Of a stretch of DNA of 64,000 nt, positions 44,549-58,898 are shown piece after piece (the first letter of the stretch is position 1; every line of letters begins with the position of its first letter). A program made the translations under genes and the position numbers. The stretch spans positions 972,001 through 1,036,000 of the forward strand of contig NZ_CP120863.1 in assembly GCF_026191725.2 (NCBI RefSeq), given 5' to 3'. The notes beneath the pieces were generated by a model that searched no databases, had not been told where the DNA came from, and was given only the letters and a program-made list of their open reading frames with translations. Origin of the DNA: Roseibium porphyridii (lineage in GTDB: Bacteria > Pseudomonadota > Alphaproteobacteria > Rhizobiales > Stappiaceae).

Positions 44549-45000
44549 GTCTGGTCGAAAGCACAATTGCGGCGCTCGGGCCATGGAGCTGGTTCGTTCT
44601 TGGCCTGTTTCTACTCGGGTTGGAAATCCTGGCGCCCGGTACGATTTTCCTTTGGTTCGGACTGTCGGCGCTGGTCGTTGGGGTCGTATCGCTCCTTTTT
44701 GATTTTGCCTGGCAGGTCGATGTCGGACTGTTTCTGGTGCTGTCGTTGGCCAGCCTGTTGATCGGCAGACGCTTGATGAGAAACCTGGCTTCAGAAAAGG
44801 GAGACCCGGGTCTCAACCAACGCGGCAGCCGGTATATCGGCAGAGAATTCACACTGGCTGCGCCACTGAATGAAGGCGCCGGCAAATTATCCATCGACGA
44901 CACGATCTGGCGGATTACGGGTCCCGATTTGCCGGCAGGAACAAAAGTGCGCGTTGATTCGATCGACGGCGCTCGCCTGGTTGTTTCACCAGCTGAGTGA
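44545..45000 (+). CDS. NfeD-family partner of the SPFH protein
   Basis: The 151-residue protein has two to three membrane helices (WSWFVLGLFLLGLEILAPGT near residue 13) and a C-terminal soluble OB-fold of about 65 residues (FTLAAPLNEGAGKLSIDDT). This is the short NfeD1b type without protease domain, which works with SPFH proteins. It starts at GTG 44545 with GAGGGGGA upstream and overlaps the previous gene. Confidence 0.94.
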   Translation: MSLVESTIAALGPWSWFVLGLFLLGLEILAPGTIFLWFGLSALVVGVVSLLFDFAWQVDVGLFLVLSLASLLIGRRLMRNLASEKGDPGLNQRGSRYIGREFTLAAPLNEGAGKLSIDDTIWRITGPDLPAGTKVRVDSIDGARLVVSPAE

Positions 45001-45044
45001 ACTTGTGCTTCCCGGTCAGTTTGCCGAGGCTTGTTTTCAAAGAC

Positions 45045-45902
45045 TCAGGGCTTGTGGCCTGGCGGTATTGGTGGCTCTTCTGCCTTGAGAAGGATGCCGA
45101 TGCGCCTGTTGGCGGCAAGATATGGGTCGTTTGGAAAGAGCGGTTCGGTATCCGATTTACCGACGACTGCATAGAACTGATCGCCGGGAACACCATATTC
45201 CGCCAGGATCTGACGCGCGATATTGGCTCTTTCGCTGGATAGGTCCCAACCGGTGTAACTCGGGTTGGAAGGGATTTGGCCAGCGGTCGTGTGGCCTGTA
45301 ATTTCCACGCGGTTCGGCATCTTTGCCAGGACAGGCGCCATTTTTGCGATCAGACGCCGTGTTGTTTCATAGGGGTACTTGGACCCTTCGCGGAACATTG
45401 ACCGGCCGTCCTGGTCGACCAGCATGATGTTGAGCCCGTCTTCGGTTTCCTCAAGAATGATGTTGTTGGAGATCTCCGTAATTTCGGGCATCTCCTGCCA
45501 GGCTTGGCGCAAAGAGGCAGCCGCGGTCGCGAACTGGCGCGGTTTTTCGATTTCCGCTTCCAACGTGTCGTGCGTGTTCGCTTCCGGTCCCTGTTTGCGA
45601 CGCTTTTCGTGACGCTCCGTGGCGAAGTCGGAGTCTACTTCCTGTTCGACCTGACTGATGTCCTTCATGTAATCGCGGATCGGGATGCCCTCGACCTCGA
45701 TAATCCCGGTCTTGCGAGCTGAATCCTTGACGCCAAAGGCTTCACGCATCGAACCGGCGACGACTTGCAGTTTTTCCTTGTCCTGAATGGAAAAGGAAAT
45801 GATCAAAACGAAGAAACAAACAAGCAGCGACATCAAGTCAGCGAATGTGACCAGCCAATCTGGAGCGCCGCCACCGCCTTGTGCCTTTTTCTTCTTAGCC
45901 AT
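45045..45902 (-). CDS. MotB/PomB-like flagellar stator subunit
   Basis: The 285-residue protein has one N-terminal membrane helix with the essential stator aspartate, Asp22, in TFADLMSLLVCFFVLIISF, a periplasmic linker of about 110 residues, and an OmpA-like peptidoglycan-binding domain (MPNRVEITGHTT, WDLSSERANIAR, ANRRIGILL). MotB proteins anchor the stator to the wall and conduct ions that drive the flagellum. The tail PPIPPGHKP is proline-rich. It follows the MotA-like gene by 15 bases on the minus strand. No other flagellar gene is in the window. Confidence 0.92.
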   Translation of the reverse strand: MAKKKKAQGGGGAPDWLVTFADLMSLLVCFFVLIISFSIQDKEKLQVVAGSMREAFGVKDSARKTGIIEVEGIPIRDYMKDISQVEQEVDSDFATERHEKRRKQGPEANTHDTLEAEIEKPRQFATAAASLRQAWQEMPEITEISNNIILEETEDGLNIMLVDQDGRSMFREGSKYPYETTRRLIAKMAPVLAKMPNRVEITGHTTAGQIPSNPSYTGWDLSSERANIARQILAEYGVPGDQFYAVVGKSDTEPLFPNDPYLAANRRIGILLKAEEPPIPPGHKP

Positions 45903-45917
45903 GGTTTCCTGTCCGCG

Positions 45918-46685
45918 TTAGGCGGCTTCCGCAAGCTCGGTTCGCATCTTTTCAGGCAGATATGCCACCAACATCTCTTTGATAAGCGCTGGACTCTTTG
46001 ATTCTCTGATTTGGCAAACGCCGTCGATGATCAGAGTCTGACTGAGGTCGTCGACATCGAACTTTGCGTCCAACTTGTCCACCAAAGGCAGACAGATGAT
46101 ATTGGAAACGAGCGCACCGTAGAGCGTTGTCAGAAGCGCAACAGCCATGGATGGACCAATGGCTGCAGGGTCATCCATGTTGGCCAGCATCTGCACCAGA
46201 CCGACAAGCGTCCCGATCATTCCGAAGGCCGGTGCCGAATCACCAAGTGCCTTGAAAACGCGTTTTCCTTCCGACAGGCGAGAGAGTTGAAGGTCGCGTT
46301 CGCGCTCCATCGCCTCCTTGATGAATTCCAGTTCATAACCGTCGGCGACATATTGTACGCCTTTTGCCAGTACAGGATCGGAAACATCGACGTTTTCAAG
46401 TCCCAGAGGACCGGACTTGCGTACGATTTCGCCAAGGTTCGTAATTTCGGAGATAAGATCTCGCGGACTCGCGTTTTTTCCCGCAAGAGCAACCTTGAAG
46501 CCGGTTACGAAGGCGGCAAGGATATCCGATAGCTGAAATCGAATCAGAGTGGCGGCAAGGCCGCCACCAAGCACGATCAGGATCGACGGGATGTCGATGA
46601 ATTGACCGAAGCTACCGCCCAGGAAAACGGCGGTGATCACGACGCCGAATGCACCGATTATGCCGATTAATGTCGCCAGATCCAT
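45918..46685 (-). CDS. MotA/PomA-like flagellar stator subunit
   Basis: The 255-residue membrane protein is of the MotA/TolQ/ExbB group. It begins MDLATLIGIIGAFGVVITAV and has a C-terminal pair of helices (APAFGMIGTLVGLVQMLANM, AVALLTTLYGALVSNII), with a cytoplasmic loop of charged residues for the rotor between. The length and start look like PomA-type (sodium) stator subunits rather than the 290-residue Rhizobium MotA. The ATG at 46685 is used; a GTG nine bases upstream is also in frame. Ion choice cannot be proven from sequence. Confidence 0.92.
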   Translation of the reverse strand: MDLATLIGIIGAFGVVITAVFLGGSFGQFIDIPSILIVLGGGLAATLIRFQLSDILAAFVTGFKVALAGKNASPRDLISEITNLGEIVRKSGPLGLENVDVSDPVLAKGVQYVADGYELEFIKEAMERERDLQLSRLSEGKRVFKALGDSAPAFGMIGTLVGLVQMLANMDDPAAIGPSMAVALLTTLYGALVSNIICLPLVDKLDAKFDVDDLSQTLIIDGVCQIRESKSPALIKEMLVAYLPEKMRTELAEAA

Positions 46686-46841
46686 TCTGTACACACACCA
46701 GTGTTTGTGGCGTTCAAGCCATTGAAACTTCGGGTCAGTGTAAGTGGGTTATGGCTAATCAAATCCTAATGAACGGCAGAATGCGCGCCGGGACATTCAG
46801 TTTTTCCCGTACGTGACGCAATTGTGAAGGCTATTCGGGTG

Positions 46842-47855
46842 TCAGGCCGCGCCGATACGCAGCAGGTCGTGCAAGTGCACAATACCAACCGGACGACCAT
46901 CCTCGACAACGAATACGGACGTGATCGAGAGTGAGTTCACAAGTTCCAGGATAGACGCGGACAAGGTATCCGGCGTAACGGTTTTCGGTGCCGGTGTCAT
47001 GATTTCACCGGCCGTTTTTTCCAGCAGGTTGGAAGCAACATGCCGGCGCAAGTCACCATCGGTAATGATCCCGACCAGCTGGCGCAGCTCATCCGTGACA
47101 CCCAGAACGCCGAAGCCTCTCTGAGTCATCAGCACGATCCCCTCGCTCATCAAGGTTGAGGCCGGTGTCAGCGGCATCCGATCTTCCGAATGCATAATGT
47201 CTTTCGCGGATTTCAAACTTGCACCGAGGCGCCCACCTGGATGGAAGACCCGAAAATCCTGCGCCGTGAACCCGCGGCCTTCAAGCAATGCAACTGCCAG
47301 GGCATCGCCGATGGCCAGTTGAATAAGCGCCGATGTCGTTGGTGCGAGGCCATGAGGACATGCTTCGGTCACGCTTGGCAACTTCATAACGAGGTCCGCT
47401 GCGCGACCCAGCGTGCTGTCCTGGCGCGATGTGATGGCGACAAGAGGAACTTTAAATCGGCGGGTGTAACTGACGATACCGGCAAGTTCCTGGGTCTCAC
47501 CAGACCACGACAAAGCCAGTACAACGTCCTGATCGGTAATCATGCCAAGGTCGCCATGGCTGGCTTCGCTTGCATGCACAAAAAAGGAAGGTGTTCCGGT
47601 CGACGCCAGACTGGCGGCGATTTTCGTGCCGATGTGACCACTTTTGCCGATCCCGGTAACGATGACGCGCCCTGGGCTCTTTCGGATCAGGTCGAAAGTC
47701 TGCTGGAAACTGGCGGAAAGACCGTTTTTCAATGCGGCTCTAACCGCGCTCAAGCCTGCGATTTCTGTTTCCAATGTGCGTTCTGCGGAAACAAGACAAT
47801 GAGACGCAATGTCATTTGTCTCTTCTGAAACGGCATCGAGCAACGGCTTGGTCAT
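46842..47855 (-). CDS. KpsF/GutQ-type arabinose-5-phosphate isomerase
   Basis: The 337-residue protein has an SIS sugar-isomerase domain (about 35-185) with TGIGKSGHIGTKIA and ASEASHGDLGMI, and two CBS domains (about 205-335). It converts ribulose 5-phosphate to arabinose 5-phosphate, the first step of Kdo synthesis for lipopolysaccharide or capsule. ATG at 47855 is chosen over a TTG three codons upstream. No other Kdo gene is adjacent. It is divergent from an outer-membrane barrel gene. Confidence 0.94.
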   Translation of the reverse strand: MTKPLLDAVSEETNDIASHCLVSAERTLETEIAGLSAVRAALKNGLSASFQQTFDLIRKSPGRVIVTGIGKSGHIGTKIAASLASTGTPSFFVHASEASHGDLGMITDQDVVLALSWSGETQELAGIVSYTRRFKVPLVAITSRQDSTLGRAADLVMKLPSVTEACPHGLAPTTSALIQLAIGDALAVALLEGRGFTAQDFRVFHPGGRLGASLKSAKDIMHSEDRMPLTPASTLMSEGIVLMTQRGFGVLGVTDELRQLVGIITDGDLRRHVASNLLEKTAGEIMTPAPKTVTPDTLSASILELVNSLSITSVFVVEDGRPVGIVHLHDLLRIGAA

Positions 47856-48051
47856 TGAATGCAACTTTTCTTTTTCTTGAATGGTGTAGCTCTAGGCCAG
47901 TCTCTTCAGAGGATCAAGAACCTGTGATCTTTTAAATGCATTAGTATTTGAATCTTTGTTCAAACTATCAAAATGCGAAAAAGAAACGAAGCATTAACCA
48001 ACCTTCGTCAGTTTGAACGAGATCCCGACGTCGACTGGTTCTACAAGCTAT

Positions 48052-49518
48052 ATGCGCCGCATTCTGCCCCTTTTTGTCTGTTTCGCCGCGTTGCAGGTGG
48101 CACCTGCTGCTGCGCAGACTGCTGTGACGGATTTGCGCGGCAGCGGTGACCCGGCAGACGCTCTGGATGCGGAAGACACAGCGGATCAGGCAGCAAACTC
48201 TCAATCCAACCCGACACAAGCCAACGTTTTCGCGCTTCGCCGCACCCTTAATGCAGCTGCCGCTGAAACCGGATCGACCGGTCTTGGTACCAATGGCCGG
48301 GTGACGCCAATCCGCCCGTTTTCTGATCGGATTGCGGCTGTCGGGAGGGCTGTACCGGTTTCCGGTCCTGGACTCGACACGAGCGTATTTGGCGGCGACA
48401 CGACCTTTGATGCGGCGGACGGGATACGCCTTGGTTCGTTCACATTGGTACCGCAAGTGACGTTCATGACCGGTTATTCGGACAACACCGCCCAGTCGGC
48501 GGACGGAACCGCCGGCGGGCTTTACCGGATTTCACCGGATATCTCGCTTACCTCGGGATGGTCACGGCACCAGTTCGACGCTTCTTTGCGCGGAACCTAT
48601 ACAGGTTACCCTGAAAACTCCGACGACAATGACGCCTCGATATTTGCAGCCGCGAACCTGAGGCTGGATGTCAGCGAGGCGACACAGGTCACGACGGGCC
48701 TGGCTTATACGTTCACCCGCGAAGAAGATGGCAGCGCAGAATCAGCCAGCGGAACGGATAATGTTCACCAGCTATCCGGAAGCCTCAGCGCAACGCGAAG
48801 TGTCGGTCTTCTGGCCGCAACCGCTGCGCTTGGCGCGGACCGCAGCATCTATACTGCTGACGAAGGTGGCACTACGAACAGTGACCGCGACAATACACTT
48901 TATTCGGCAAGCCTGAGGCTCGACGCCAATACAGGCAGTGTCATTGCGCCCTTTGTGGAAGGGTCGTTGTTGCTGCGCCGGTTTGAAGAGGCCTGTAACG
49001 ACAGTCTTTGCGAAAACCGCGATGCAAACGGGTATGAGTTGAGAGGTGGTGTCACAATTGCTTCGGGCCCCAAAATGAATGGGGAAGTTGGCGTTGGCTG
49101 GCGGATTGAAGACATTGACGATGATCGGTTGGACAGTTTGTCCGGTCTCGTTATCGATGGTTCACTGGTCTGGTCTCCAAGCCGGCTCACATCCGTAACT
49201 GCAGGGCTTGGAACAAGCTTTGAGGCGACCGATATTGACGGCGCCAGCGGGTCGATTATCTATTCTGGCGATATTCGGCTTGCCCATGCATTCAGCGACC
49301 GCCTGGTCGGAGAAACAGGGGTAGGGTACAGCTATCGAACCTATGAGGGTATATCGATCGAGGAAAGTACTTTGACCGGCTTTGGCGGTGTCACATTTGC
49401 ATTGACGCAAAATGTGGCGATTACGGCCGACTACTCACATCGCCGGTTTGACAGCTCCGAAAGCGGTAGCGATTACTCGGAAAATGCGATTGAAGCCGGT
49501 CTTCGTTTCCGGCATTAA
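48052..49518 (+). CDS. Outer-membrane beta-barrel protein (BBP2-like)
   Basis: The 488-residue protein has a signal peptide (MRRILPLFVCFAALQVAPAA, cleaved near AQ), a disordered stretch to about residue 110, then alternating beta strands to the C-terminus. The last strand ends AIEAGLRFRH, close to the aromatic-terminated outer-membrane signature. It resembles the putative beta-barrel porin 2 group, often found with polysaccharide export genes. One disulfide candidate pair, CNDSLC, lies in a loop near residue 320. ATG at 48052 is used. The function is unknown, possibly polysaccharide or solute passage. Confidence 0.85.
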   Translation: MRRILPLFVCFAALQVAPAAAQTAVTDLRGSGDPADALDAEDTADQAANSQSNPTQANVFALRRTLNAAAAETGSTGLGTNGRVTPIRPFSDRIAAVGRAVPVSGPGLDTSVFGGDTTFDAADGIRLGSFTLVPQVTFMTGYSDNTAQSADGTAGGLYRISPDISLTSGWSRHQFDASLRGTYTGYPENSDDNDASIFAAANLRLDVSEATQVTTGLAYTFTREEDGSAESASGTDNVHQLSGSLSATRSVGLLAATAALGADRSIYTADEGGTTNSDRDNTLYSASLRLDANTGSVIAPFVEGSLLLRRFEEACNDSLCENRDANGYELRGGVTIASGPKMNGEVGVGWRIEDIDDDRLDSLSGLVIDGSLVWSPSRLTSVTAGLGTSFEATDIDGASGSIIYSGDIRLAHAFSDRLVGETGVGYSYRTYEGISIEESTLTGFGGVTFALTQNVAITADYSHRRFDSSESGSDYSENAIEAGLRFRH

Positions 49519-49595
49519 CTATAAGCTAACCAAATAAGCAGCATTGATAGTGCCGGGGGCAGTACAACACGGACTTGGGCGTTAAGGAGGCCCTG

Positions 49596-50882
49596 ATGCG
49601 GAGCTTTGCGTGGCAAACTTCTAACGTGATCAAGACGCTGTCCCGATTCATGGCGTCGCGAACAAAACCAAACCGGTCTGCTGGAAAGCATCGGCTCACG
49701 CGGCTGTTTCTTGCAGGCGTGTTGTCGGTTTCTGCCAATACAGCATTCGCAGATGCCGGATTTGATAAGTTTGTTCGAGGTTTCTGGCCAAAAGCCCAGG
49801 CTGTAGGGATTTCCGCCAATACCTATAATGCCGTCTTTACCGGCATGGAGCCGGACAACGACACGCTTAGGCTGATGAGCAAGCAGTCTGAATTTGTCAA
49901 ACCCATCTGGGACTATCTGGACAGCGCTGTTTCTGACACACGGGTCGAAAAAGGCCGTGAACTGTTGCAGGAGTATGGTCCTGTCCTCAGACAGATTGAA
50001 GCTCGCTACGGCGTTGACCGGGAAGCGGTGCTGGCGATCTGGGGCATGGAAACCAACTACGGTGGTTTCATGGGACGCCACAATGTCATTCAAGCCCTGG
50101 CGACGCTTGCCTATGCTGCGCCTCGCAGAAAGAGTTTTTGGCAACGAGAGTTGCTGACCGCCCTGGCAATCGTGCAGGCAGGCCATGTTCGCTTCAAGGA
50201 CATGGAAGGCTCTTGGGCCGGTGCCATGGGTCACACGCAGTTTATGCCGTCCAGCTGGAAAGCCTATGCTGCCGACTATAATGGCGATGGCCGCCGCGAT
50301 ATCTGGACATCGATACCCGATGCGCTTGCCTCAACCGCGAATTATCTGAAAAAGCATGGTTGGCAGACAGGCAAGACCTGGGGGTATGAAGTGCGGCTGC
50401 CGGCAGGTTTCGACTATAATCTTGCCGATGGCGAGAAAACGAAGACGCTCGGTGCATGGAGCAAGGCTGGCGTTAAACGGATCAATGGCAAGGGTTTTCC
50501 GCGTCCCTCGGACAAGGGCATTCTTGTGTTGCCCGCAGGCGCTAGTGGTCCGGCATTTCTGATGCTGCGTAATTTTTACGTCATCAAGCGATACAACAAC
50601 GCGACTGCTTATGCTCTGGCTGTAGGCCATCTGGCGGATCGGATCATCGGCGGTGGTCCGCTTGCCGGCGACTGGTCACGCGAGCACATGCCCCTCAACC
50701 GAACTGAAACCGCAGAACTCCAGAAACTGCTGAACAGCCGGGGATTCTCGGTCGGGACAGCGGACGGTAAAGTCGGTCCAGCGACACGTCGGGGCATCCG
50801 GGCATATCAACGTTCGCGTGGCATGATCCCGGATGGATATGCATCCGTTGTTTTGCTGGCACGTTTGAAAGTCGACAGTTAA
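49596..50882 (+). CDS. Lytic murein transglycosylase, MltB family, with peptidoglycan-binding domain
   Basis: The 428-residue exported enzyme has an N-terminal hydrophobic segment (TRLFLAGVLSVSANTAFA), a SLT_2 catalytic domain with Glu152 in IWGMETNYGG, GAMGHTQFMPSSW and DGRRDIWTSIPDALASTANYL, and a C-terminal PG_binding_1 domain (LNSRGFSVGTADGKVGPATR). It cleaves glycan strands to 1,6-anhydro products in the periplasm. TAAGGAGG lies before the ATG. The signal peptide is preceded by a long N-terminal basic region of about 35 residues. It is followed by the SGNH-like gene after 50 bases. Confidence 0.95.
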   Translation: MRSFAWQTSNVIKTLSRFMASRTKPNRSAGKHRLTRLFLAGVLSVSANTAFADAGFDKFVRGFWPKAQAVGISANTYNAVFTGMEPDNDTLRLMSKQSEFVKPIWDYLDSAVSDTRVEKGRELLQEYGPVLRQIEARYGVDREAVLAIWGMETNYGGFMGRHNVIQALATLAYAAPRRKSFWQRELLTALAIVQAGHVRFKDMEGSWAGAMGHTQFMPSSWKAYAADYNGDGRRDIWTSIPDALASTANYLKKHGWQTGKTWGYEVRLPAGFDYNLADGEKTKTLGAWSKAGVKRINGKGFPRPSDKGILVLPAGASGPAFLMLRNFYVIKRYNNATAYALAVGHLADRIIGGGPLAGDWSREHMPLNRTETAELQKLLNSRGFSVGTADGKVGPATRRGIRAYQRSRGMIPDGYASVVLLARLKVDS

Positions 50883-50932
50883 ACTGCCGCCATCGCGCCT
50901 TCTAAGATGACGGCGCCGGACAGGAGGCTTCC

Positions 50933-52117
50933 TTGCGTTTTACTGGTCCGATGGCGAGAAACTGGACCCCGGCAATCCGGTCAACACGGGTTGGACTGGC
51001 CTGTGTTCTGGCTATCCTCTTTGGTGAGGTGCCAACCGCGTTGTCGCAGTCCGCTCCAGCGGGAGAAATAGTGGTGGCGCAAAACGGACCGCTGCGCGGG
51101 TTCAATCCGTTTGCTCCACTGCAAAGGCTCTTCGGCGGAGGCGCTGAAAGACGCCGGGAGCCTCAGAAACGTGTCAAGAAACGTCCCAGAGCAACACGAC
51201 CAGCAGGTGCTGCACCCAGATTTGAAGTCTTGCCGAAAGACCCGGATGCGGGGTTGATCCTCGTTGTTGGTGACCGGATGGCACGAGGAGTGGCTGAAGG
51301 GCTGAAGTTCACACTGGCGGAAAAACCGCAGATCAAGGTGGAGCGGATCACCGAAGACAAAGCTGGTTTCACAGGTGAAACGCCTCCGGACTGGTCAACC
51401 CAGGTTCTGTCAAAAATCAGAGGTGCGGACGTCAAGGCAGTTGTCGTCATGATCGGGCGCCGCGATCTTGGAAAAACCTTTCCCGGGGACCCGCCAATCG
51501 AATTCATGACCGCGGAATGGCTCGATACCTACCGCAATAAGGTTGAAGCGCTTGTCAGGGTGGTCAGGCAGGAGAAGAAACCGATTATCTGGGCCGGTCT
51601 TCCACCGACGAATAACGAGCTGACCAACGGTGATTTCACACAATTGAATTCGCTGTTTCAGGGAGCCGCCGCTGACCGGCGTGTTCGGTATGTCGACATC
51701 TGGGATATCTTTCTGGCGGAAGACGGCAGTTATTCCTCCTTCGGTCCGGATGTCGATGGCAAAAATGCTCGGCTTAGAACCAATGACAGAATTGGCTTCA
51801 CCTGGGCAGGCTATCGAAAAGTTGCGTTCTTCGTTGAGCGAGAGCTCTCACGCATTCTTGGTGGCTATGGAGGGCTGGCCTTTGAAGGCGTCGAAGACGA
51901 TCCGAATTTCATCGTTTTGACGGGGCGAACAACGTCTCCGGAAGCATTGCTCCTGGGCGGAGAGGAAGACAAGGCGATAGACCCCGACAGTGCCGCATAT
52001 CGGTTTTTTGTCAAAGGCGAACCGCTGAAACCCATGCCCGGACGCGTTGACGATCCGCGGGTTGCGGTTGAGGGCACTTCTGCTCTTACTGAAGGGCAAC
52101 GGCCAAGCGGTTCCTGA
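50933..52117 (+). CDS. DUF459/SGNH-like secreted protein with degenerate catalytic motifs
   Basis: The 394-residue protein has a signal-like N-terminus (GLACVLAILFGEVPTALSQ), a basic linker, then an SGNH-hydrolase-like domain from about residue 100. In the block I position the motif reads VVGDRMARG, with Arg115 where the catalytic serine of GDS would be. In the block V position GFTWAGYRK lacks the D-x-x-H histidine. It is therefore likely a non-catalytic member, perhaps binding a polysaccharide or O-acetyl substrate. The start is TTG at 50933 with AGGAGG five bases upstream. A terminator follows. Confidence 0.82.
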   Translation: MRFTGPMARNWTPAIRSTRVGLACVLAILFGEVPTALSQSAPAGEIVVAQNGPLRGFNPFAPLQRLFGGGAERRREPQKRVKKRPRATRPAGAAPRFEVLPKDPDAGLILVVGDRMARGVAEGLKFTLAEKPQIKVERITEDKAGFTGETPPDWSTQVLSKIRGADVKAVVVMIGRRDLGKTFPGDPPIEFMTAEWLDTYRNKVEALVRVVRQEKKPIIWAGLPPTNNELTNGDFTQLNSLFQGAAADRRVRYVDIWDIFLAEDGSYSSFGPDVDGKNARLRTNDRIGFTWAGYRKVAFFVERELSRILGGYGGLAFEGVEDDPNFIVLTGRTTSPEALLLGGEEDKAIDPDSAAYRFFVKGEPLKPMPGRVDDPRVAVEGTSALTEGQRPSGS

Positions 52118-52142
52118 GCAAAGGCGATAGTTCCAAAAAAAG

Positions 52143-52175
52143 GCCCGGTCAGCTGAGCAGACCGGGCTTTTTTTT
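52143..52175 (+). terminator. Rho-independent terminator after the SGNH-like gene
   Basis: GCCCGGTC (52143-52150) pairs perfectly with GACCGGGC (52160-52167), followed by eight T residues. It separates the SGNH-like gene from the convergent gltD. Confidence 0.93.
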
Positions 52176-52190
52176 AAAGTCGGTAGTCGA

Positions 52191-53621
52191 TCAGCGAGGC
52201 AGATCGGTCGAACCGGTCAGGAATTCGTCCACGGCGCGGGCTGCCTGACGGCCTTCCCGGATTGCCCAGACCACCAAAGATTGCCCTTTGCGCACGTCAC
52301 CGGCAGCGAAAACCTTGTCGAGACTGGTCTTGTAGTCGTCGGTGTTGGCCTTCACGTTTGTACGACCGTCAAGTTCCAGCTTGTCGCCGGCTTCAGCGAT
52401 ATAGGTCTCAAGCAAGGGGCCAGAGAATCCGATGGCAGCCAGAACCAGGTCCGCGCGGAGGATAAATTCCGTGCCTTCGATCGGCCGGCGTTTTTCATCG
52501 ACGCGTGCGCATTTCACACCCGTAACCGTTCCGTCTTCGCCAACAAGGGAAAGTGTTGCGGCGGAAAACTCACGTTCAGCCCCTTCGGCCTGCGATGACG
52601 ACGTACGGAATTTGGTCGGCCAATATGGCCACACCGTCAACTTGTCTTCCTTCAGCGGTGGGATCGGACGAATATCGAGCTGAGTGACGGAAAGTGCACC
52701 TTGACGGAAAGCGGTACCGACACAGTCGGATGCAGTATCGCCGCCGCCGATGACGACGACATGTTTGCCACCTGCCCAGATCGGGGCTTCATCGCCTTCA
52801 GGTTCGCCGCCAACGCGTCGGTTCTGCTGAACCAGATAGGGCATTGCCCAATGACAGCCTTCAAGCTCCATTCCGGTGACGCCAGGGTCGCGGGGGCGCT
52901 CAGCGCCGGCGCACAGGATCACGGCGTCGTGGCGCTCGGTCAGTTCTTCCATGCTGACGGTCACGCCGACATTGACCCCATAATGGAACGTGACACCTTC
53001 GCCTTCCATTTGCTCGACACGGCGATCGATATAGTGTTTTTCCATCTTGAAGTCGGGAATGCCGTAGCGCAGCAATCCACCAGCACGAGGCTCGCGCTCG
53101 TAGACATGCACCGTATGGCCCGCACGGGCGAGCTGTTGTGCAGCCGCCATGCCTGCCGGACCAGACCCAATGATGGCAACGGCCTTGCCGGTTTTGGTCG
53201 CCGACGGTTCTGGTACAATCCAGCCCTGTTCAAATCCTTTGTCAGCGATTGCCTGCTCAACACTTTTGATGTTTACCGGGATGTCCTCCAGGTTGAGCGT
53301 GCAGGCCTCTTCGCAAGGCGCGGGACAAATGCGGCCGGTGAACTCCGGGAAGTTGTTTGTCGAATGCAGGTTCCGAAGCGCGATGTCCCAGTCGCCCTGA
53401 AACACCAGATCGTTCCAGTCCGGAATCTGGTTGTTGACCGGGCAACCGGTCGGACCGTGACAGAACGGGATACCGCAATCCATGCAGCGTGCTGCCTGAT
53501 TTGCGACTTCCTGATCGTTCAGCGGAATCGTGAACTCTTTGAAATGGCGGATACGATCTGAAGCAGGTTGATACTTCTGTTCCTGCCGATCGATTTCCAG
53601 AAAACCGGTTACCTTACCCAA
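52191..53621 (-). CDS. gltD: Glutamate synthase small subunit (NADPH)
   Basis: The 476-residue flavoprotein feeds electrons from NADPH to the large subunit for glutamate synthesis from glutamine and 2-oxoglutarate. It has the iron-sulfur cysteines Cys46, 49, 54 and 60 (CMDCGIPFC...C) and Cys99, 103 and 107, an FAD-binding [18 protein letters not shown] and an NADPH-binding [15 protein letters not shown]. The start chosen is TTG at 53621: GAGGAGG lies five bases before it and the protein then begins [12 protein letters not shown], as in its family. A GTG ten codons upstream would add [10 protein letters not shown]. It follows gltB by 87 bases on the same strand. Confidence 0.97.
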   Translation of the reverse strand: MGKVTGFLEIDRQEQKYQPASDRIRHFKEFTIPLNDQEVANQAARCMDCGIPFCHGPTGCPVNNQIPDWNDLVFQGDWDIALRNLHSTNNFPEFTGRICPAPCEEACTLNLEDIPVNIKSVEQAIADKGFEQGWIVPEPSATKTGKAVAIIGSGPAGMAAAQQLARAGHTVHVYEREPRAGGLLRYGIPDFKMEKHYIDRRVEQMEGEGVTFHYGVNVGVTVSMEELTERHDAVILCAGAERPRDPGVTGMELEGCHWAMPYLVQQNRRVGGEPEGDEAPIWAGGKHVVVIGGGDTASDCVGTAFRQGALSVTQLDIRPIPPLKEDKLTVWPYWPTKFRTSSSQAEGAEREFSAATLSLVGEDGTVTGVKCARVDEKRRPIEGTEFILRADLVLAAIGFSGPLLETYIAEAGDKLELDGRTNVKANTDDYKTSLDKVFAAGDVRKGQSLVVWAIREGRQAARAVDEFLTGSTDLPR

Positions 53622-53708
53622 GGCGACCTCCTCAAAACGTTTCTCTTCCACATGGCGGCTCGATTGACCGCTTCAGTTGGCCAAGAGCCTGTTTGTTCAA
53701 GTGCCTGA

Positions 53709-58442
<4,734 letters not shown>

Positions 58443-58809
58443 GTGCGCCCTCACTGTTTACCCCAGTGCCGCCGTGGCTGAAGCGTCCGGTTTCGTTCGG
58501 GTCGCATTCCATCAAGAATGCGGCTCGGCGAACCCTGGCTTAGCTGCCCCGGCTCTGTCGTTGTATTTACCGCGCCGGCTTCTTAACACAAACCGCCGCA
58601 TTGACGCAGCGGCGTTACCGCTGCCGGAAATTTTCATTCCGCTTTTCGCAGATCCATTTGGATTCCACGAATGGTCATCCTGATCATTGCTCCAGCCCGT
58701 TCATTACCGCAGGTCCGGATTTACCGCAACAATTGGGACAGTATCCCTGTCCTATTTCAGGCGGCGCGAACATGACAGATTTCTCAGTCAGGAGCAAGAG
58801 TGTTTCTTG

Positions 58810-58837
58810 TTGCGCGCATTATAATTGTTTCGCGCAA
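58810..58837. promoter_or_regulatory. Inverted repeat in the gltB/bufferin control region
   Basis: Perfect seven-base arms TTGCGCG and CGCGCAA flank a 14-base AT-rich spacer that includes TATAAT-like sequence. The placement of an AT-rich core between palindromic arms suggests a regulator site over a promoter. Confidence 0.45.
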
Positions 58838-58898
58838 AAAGTTCCATGTGTCCGGATAGCTCAAATGCGAGGTGTTTTGTGTAAGATTCTTGCGTCTG

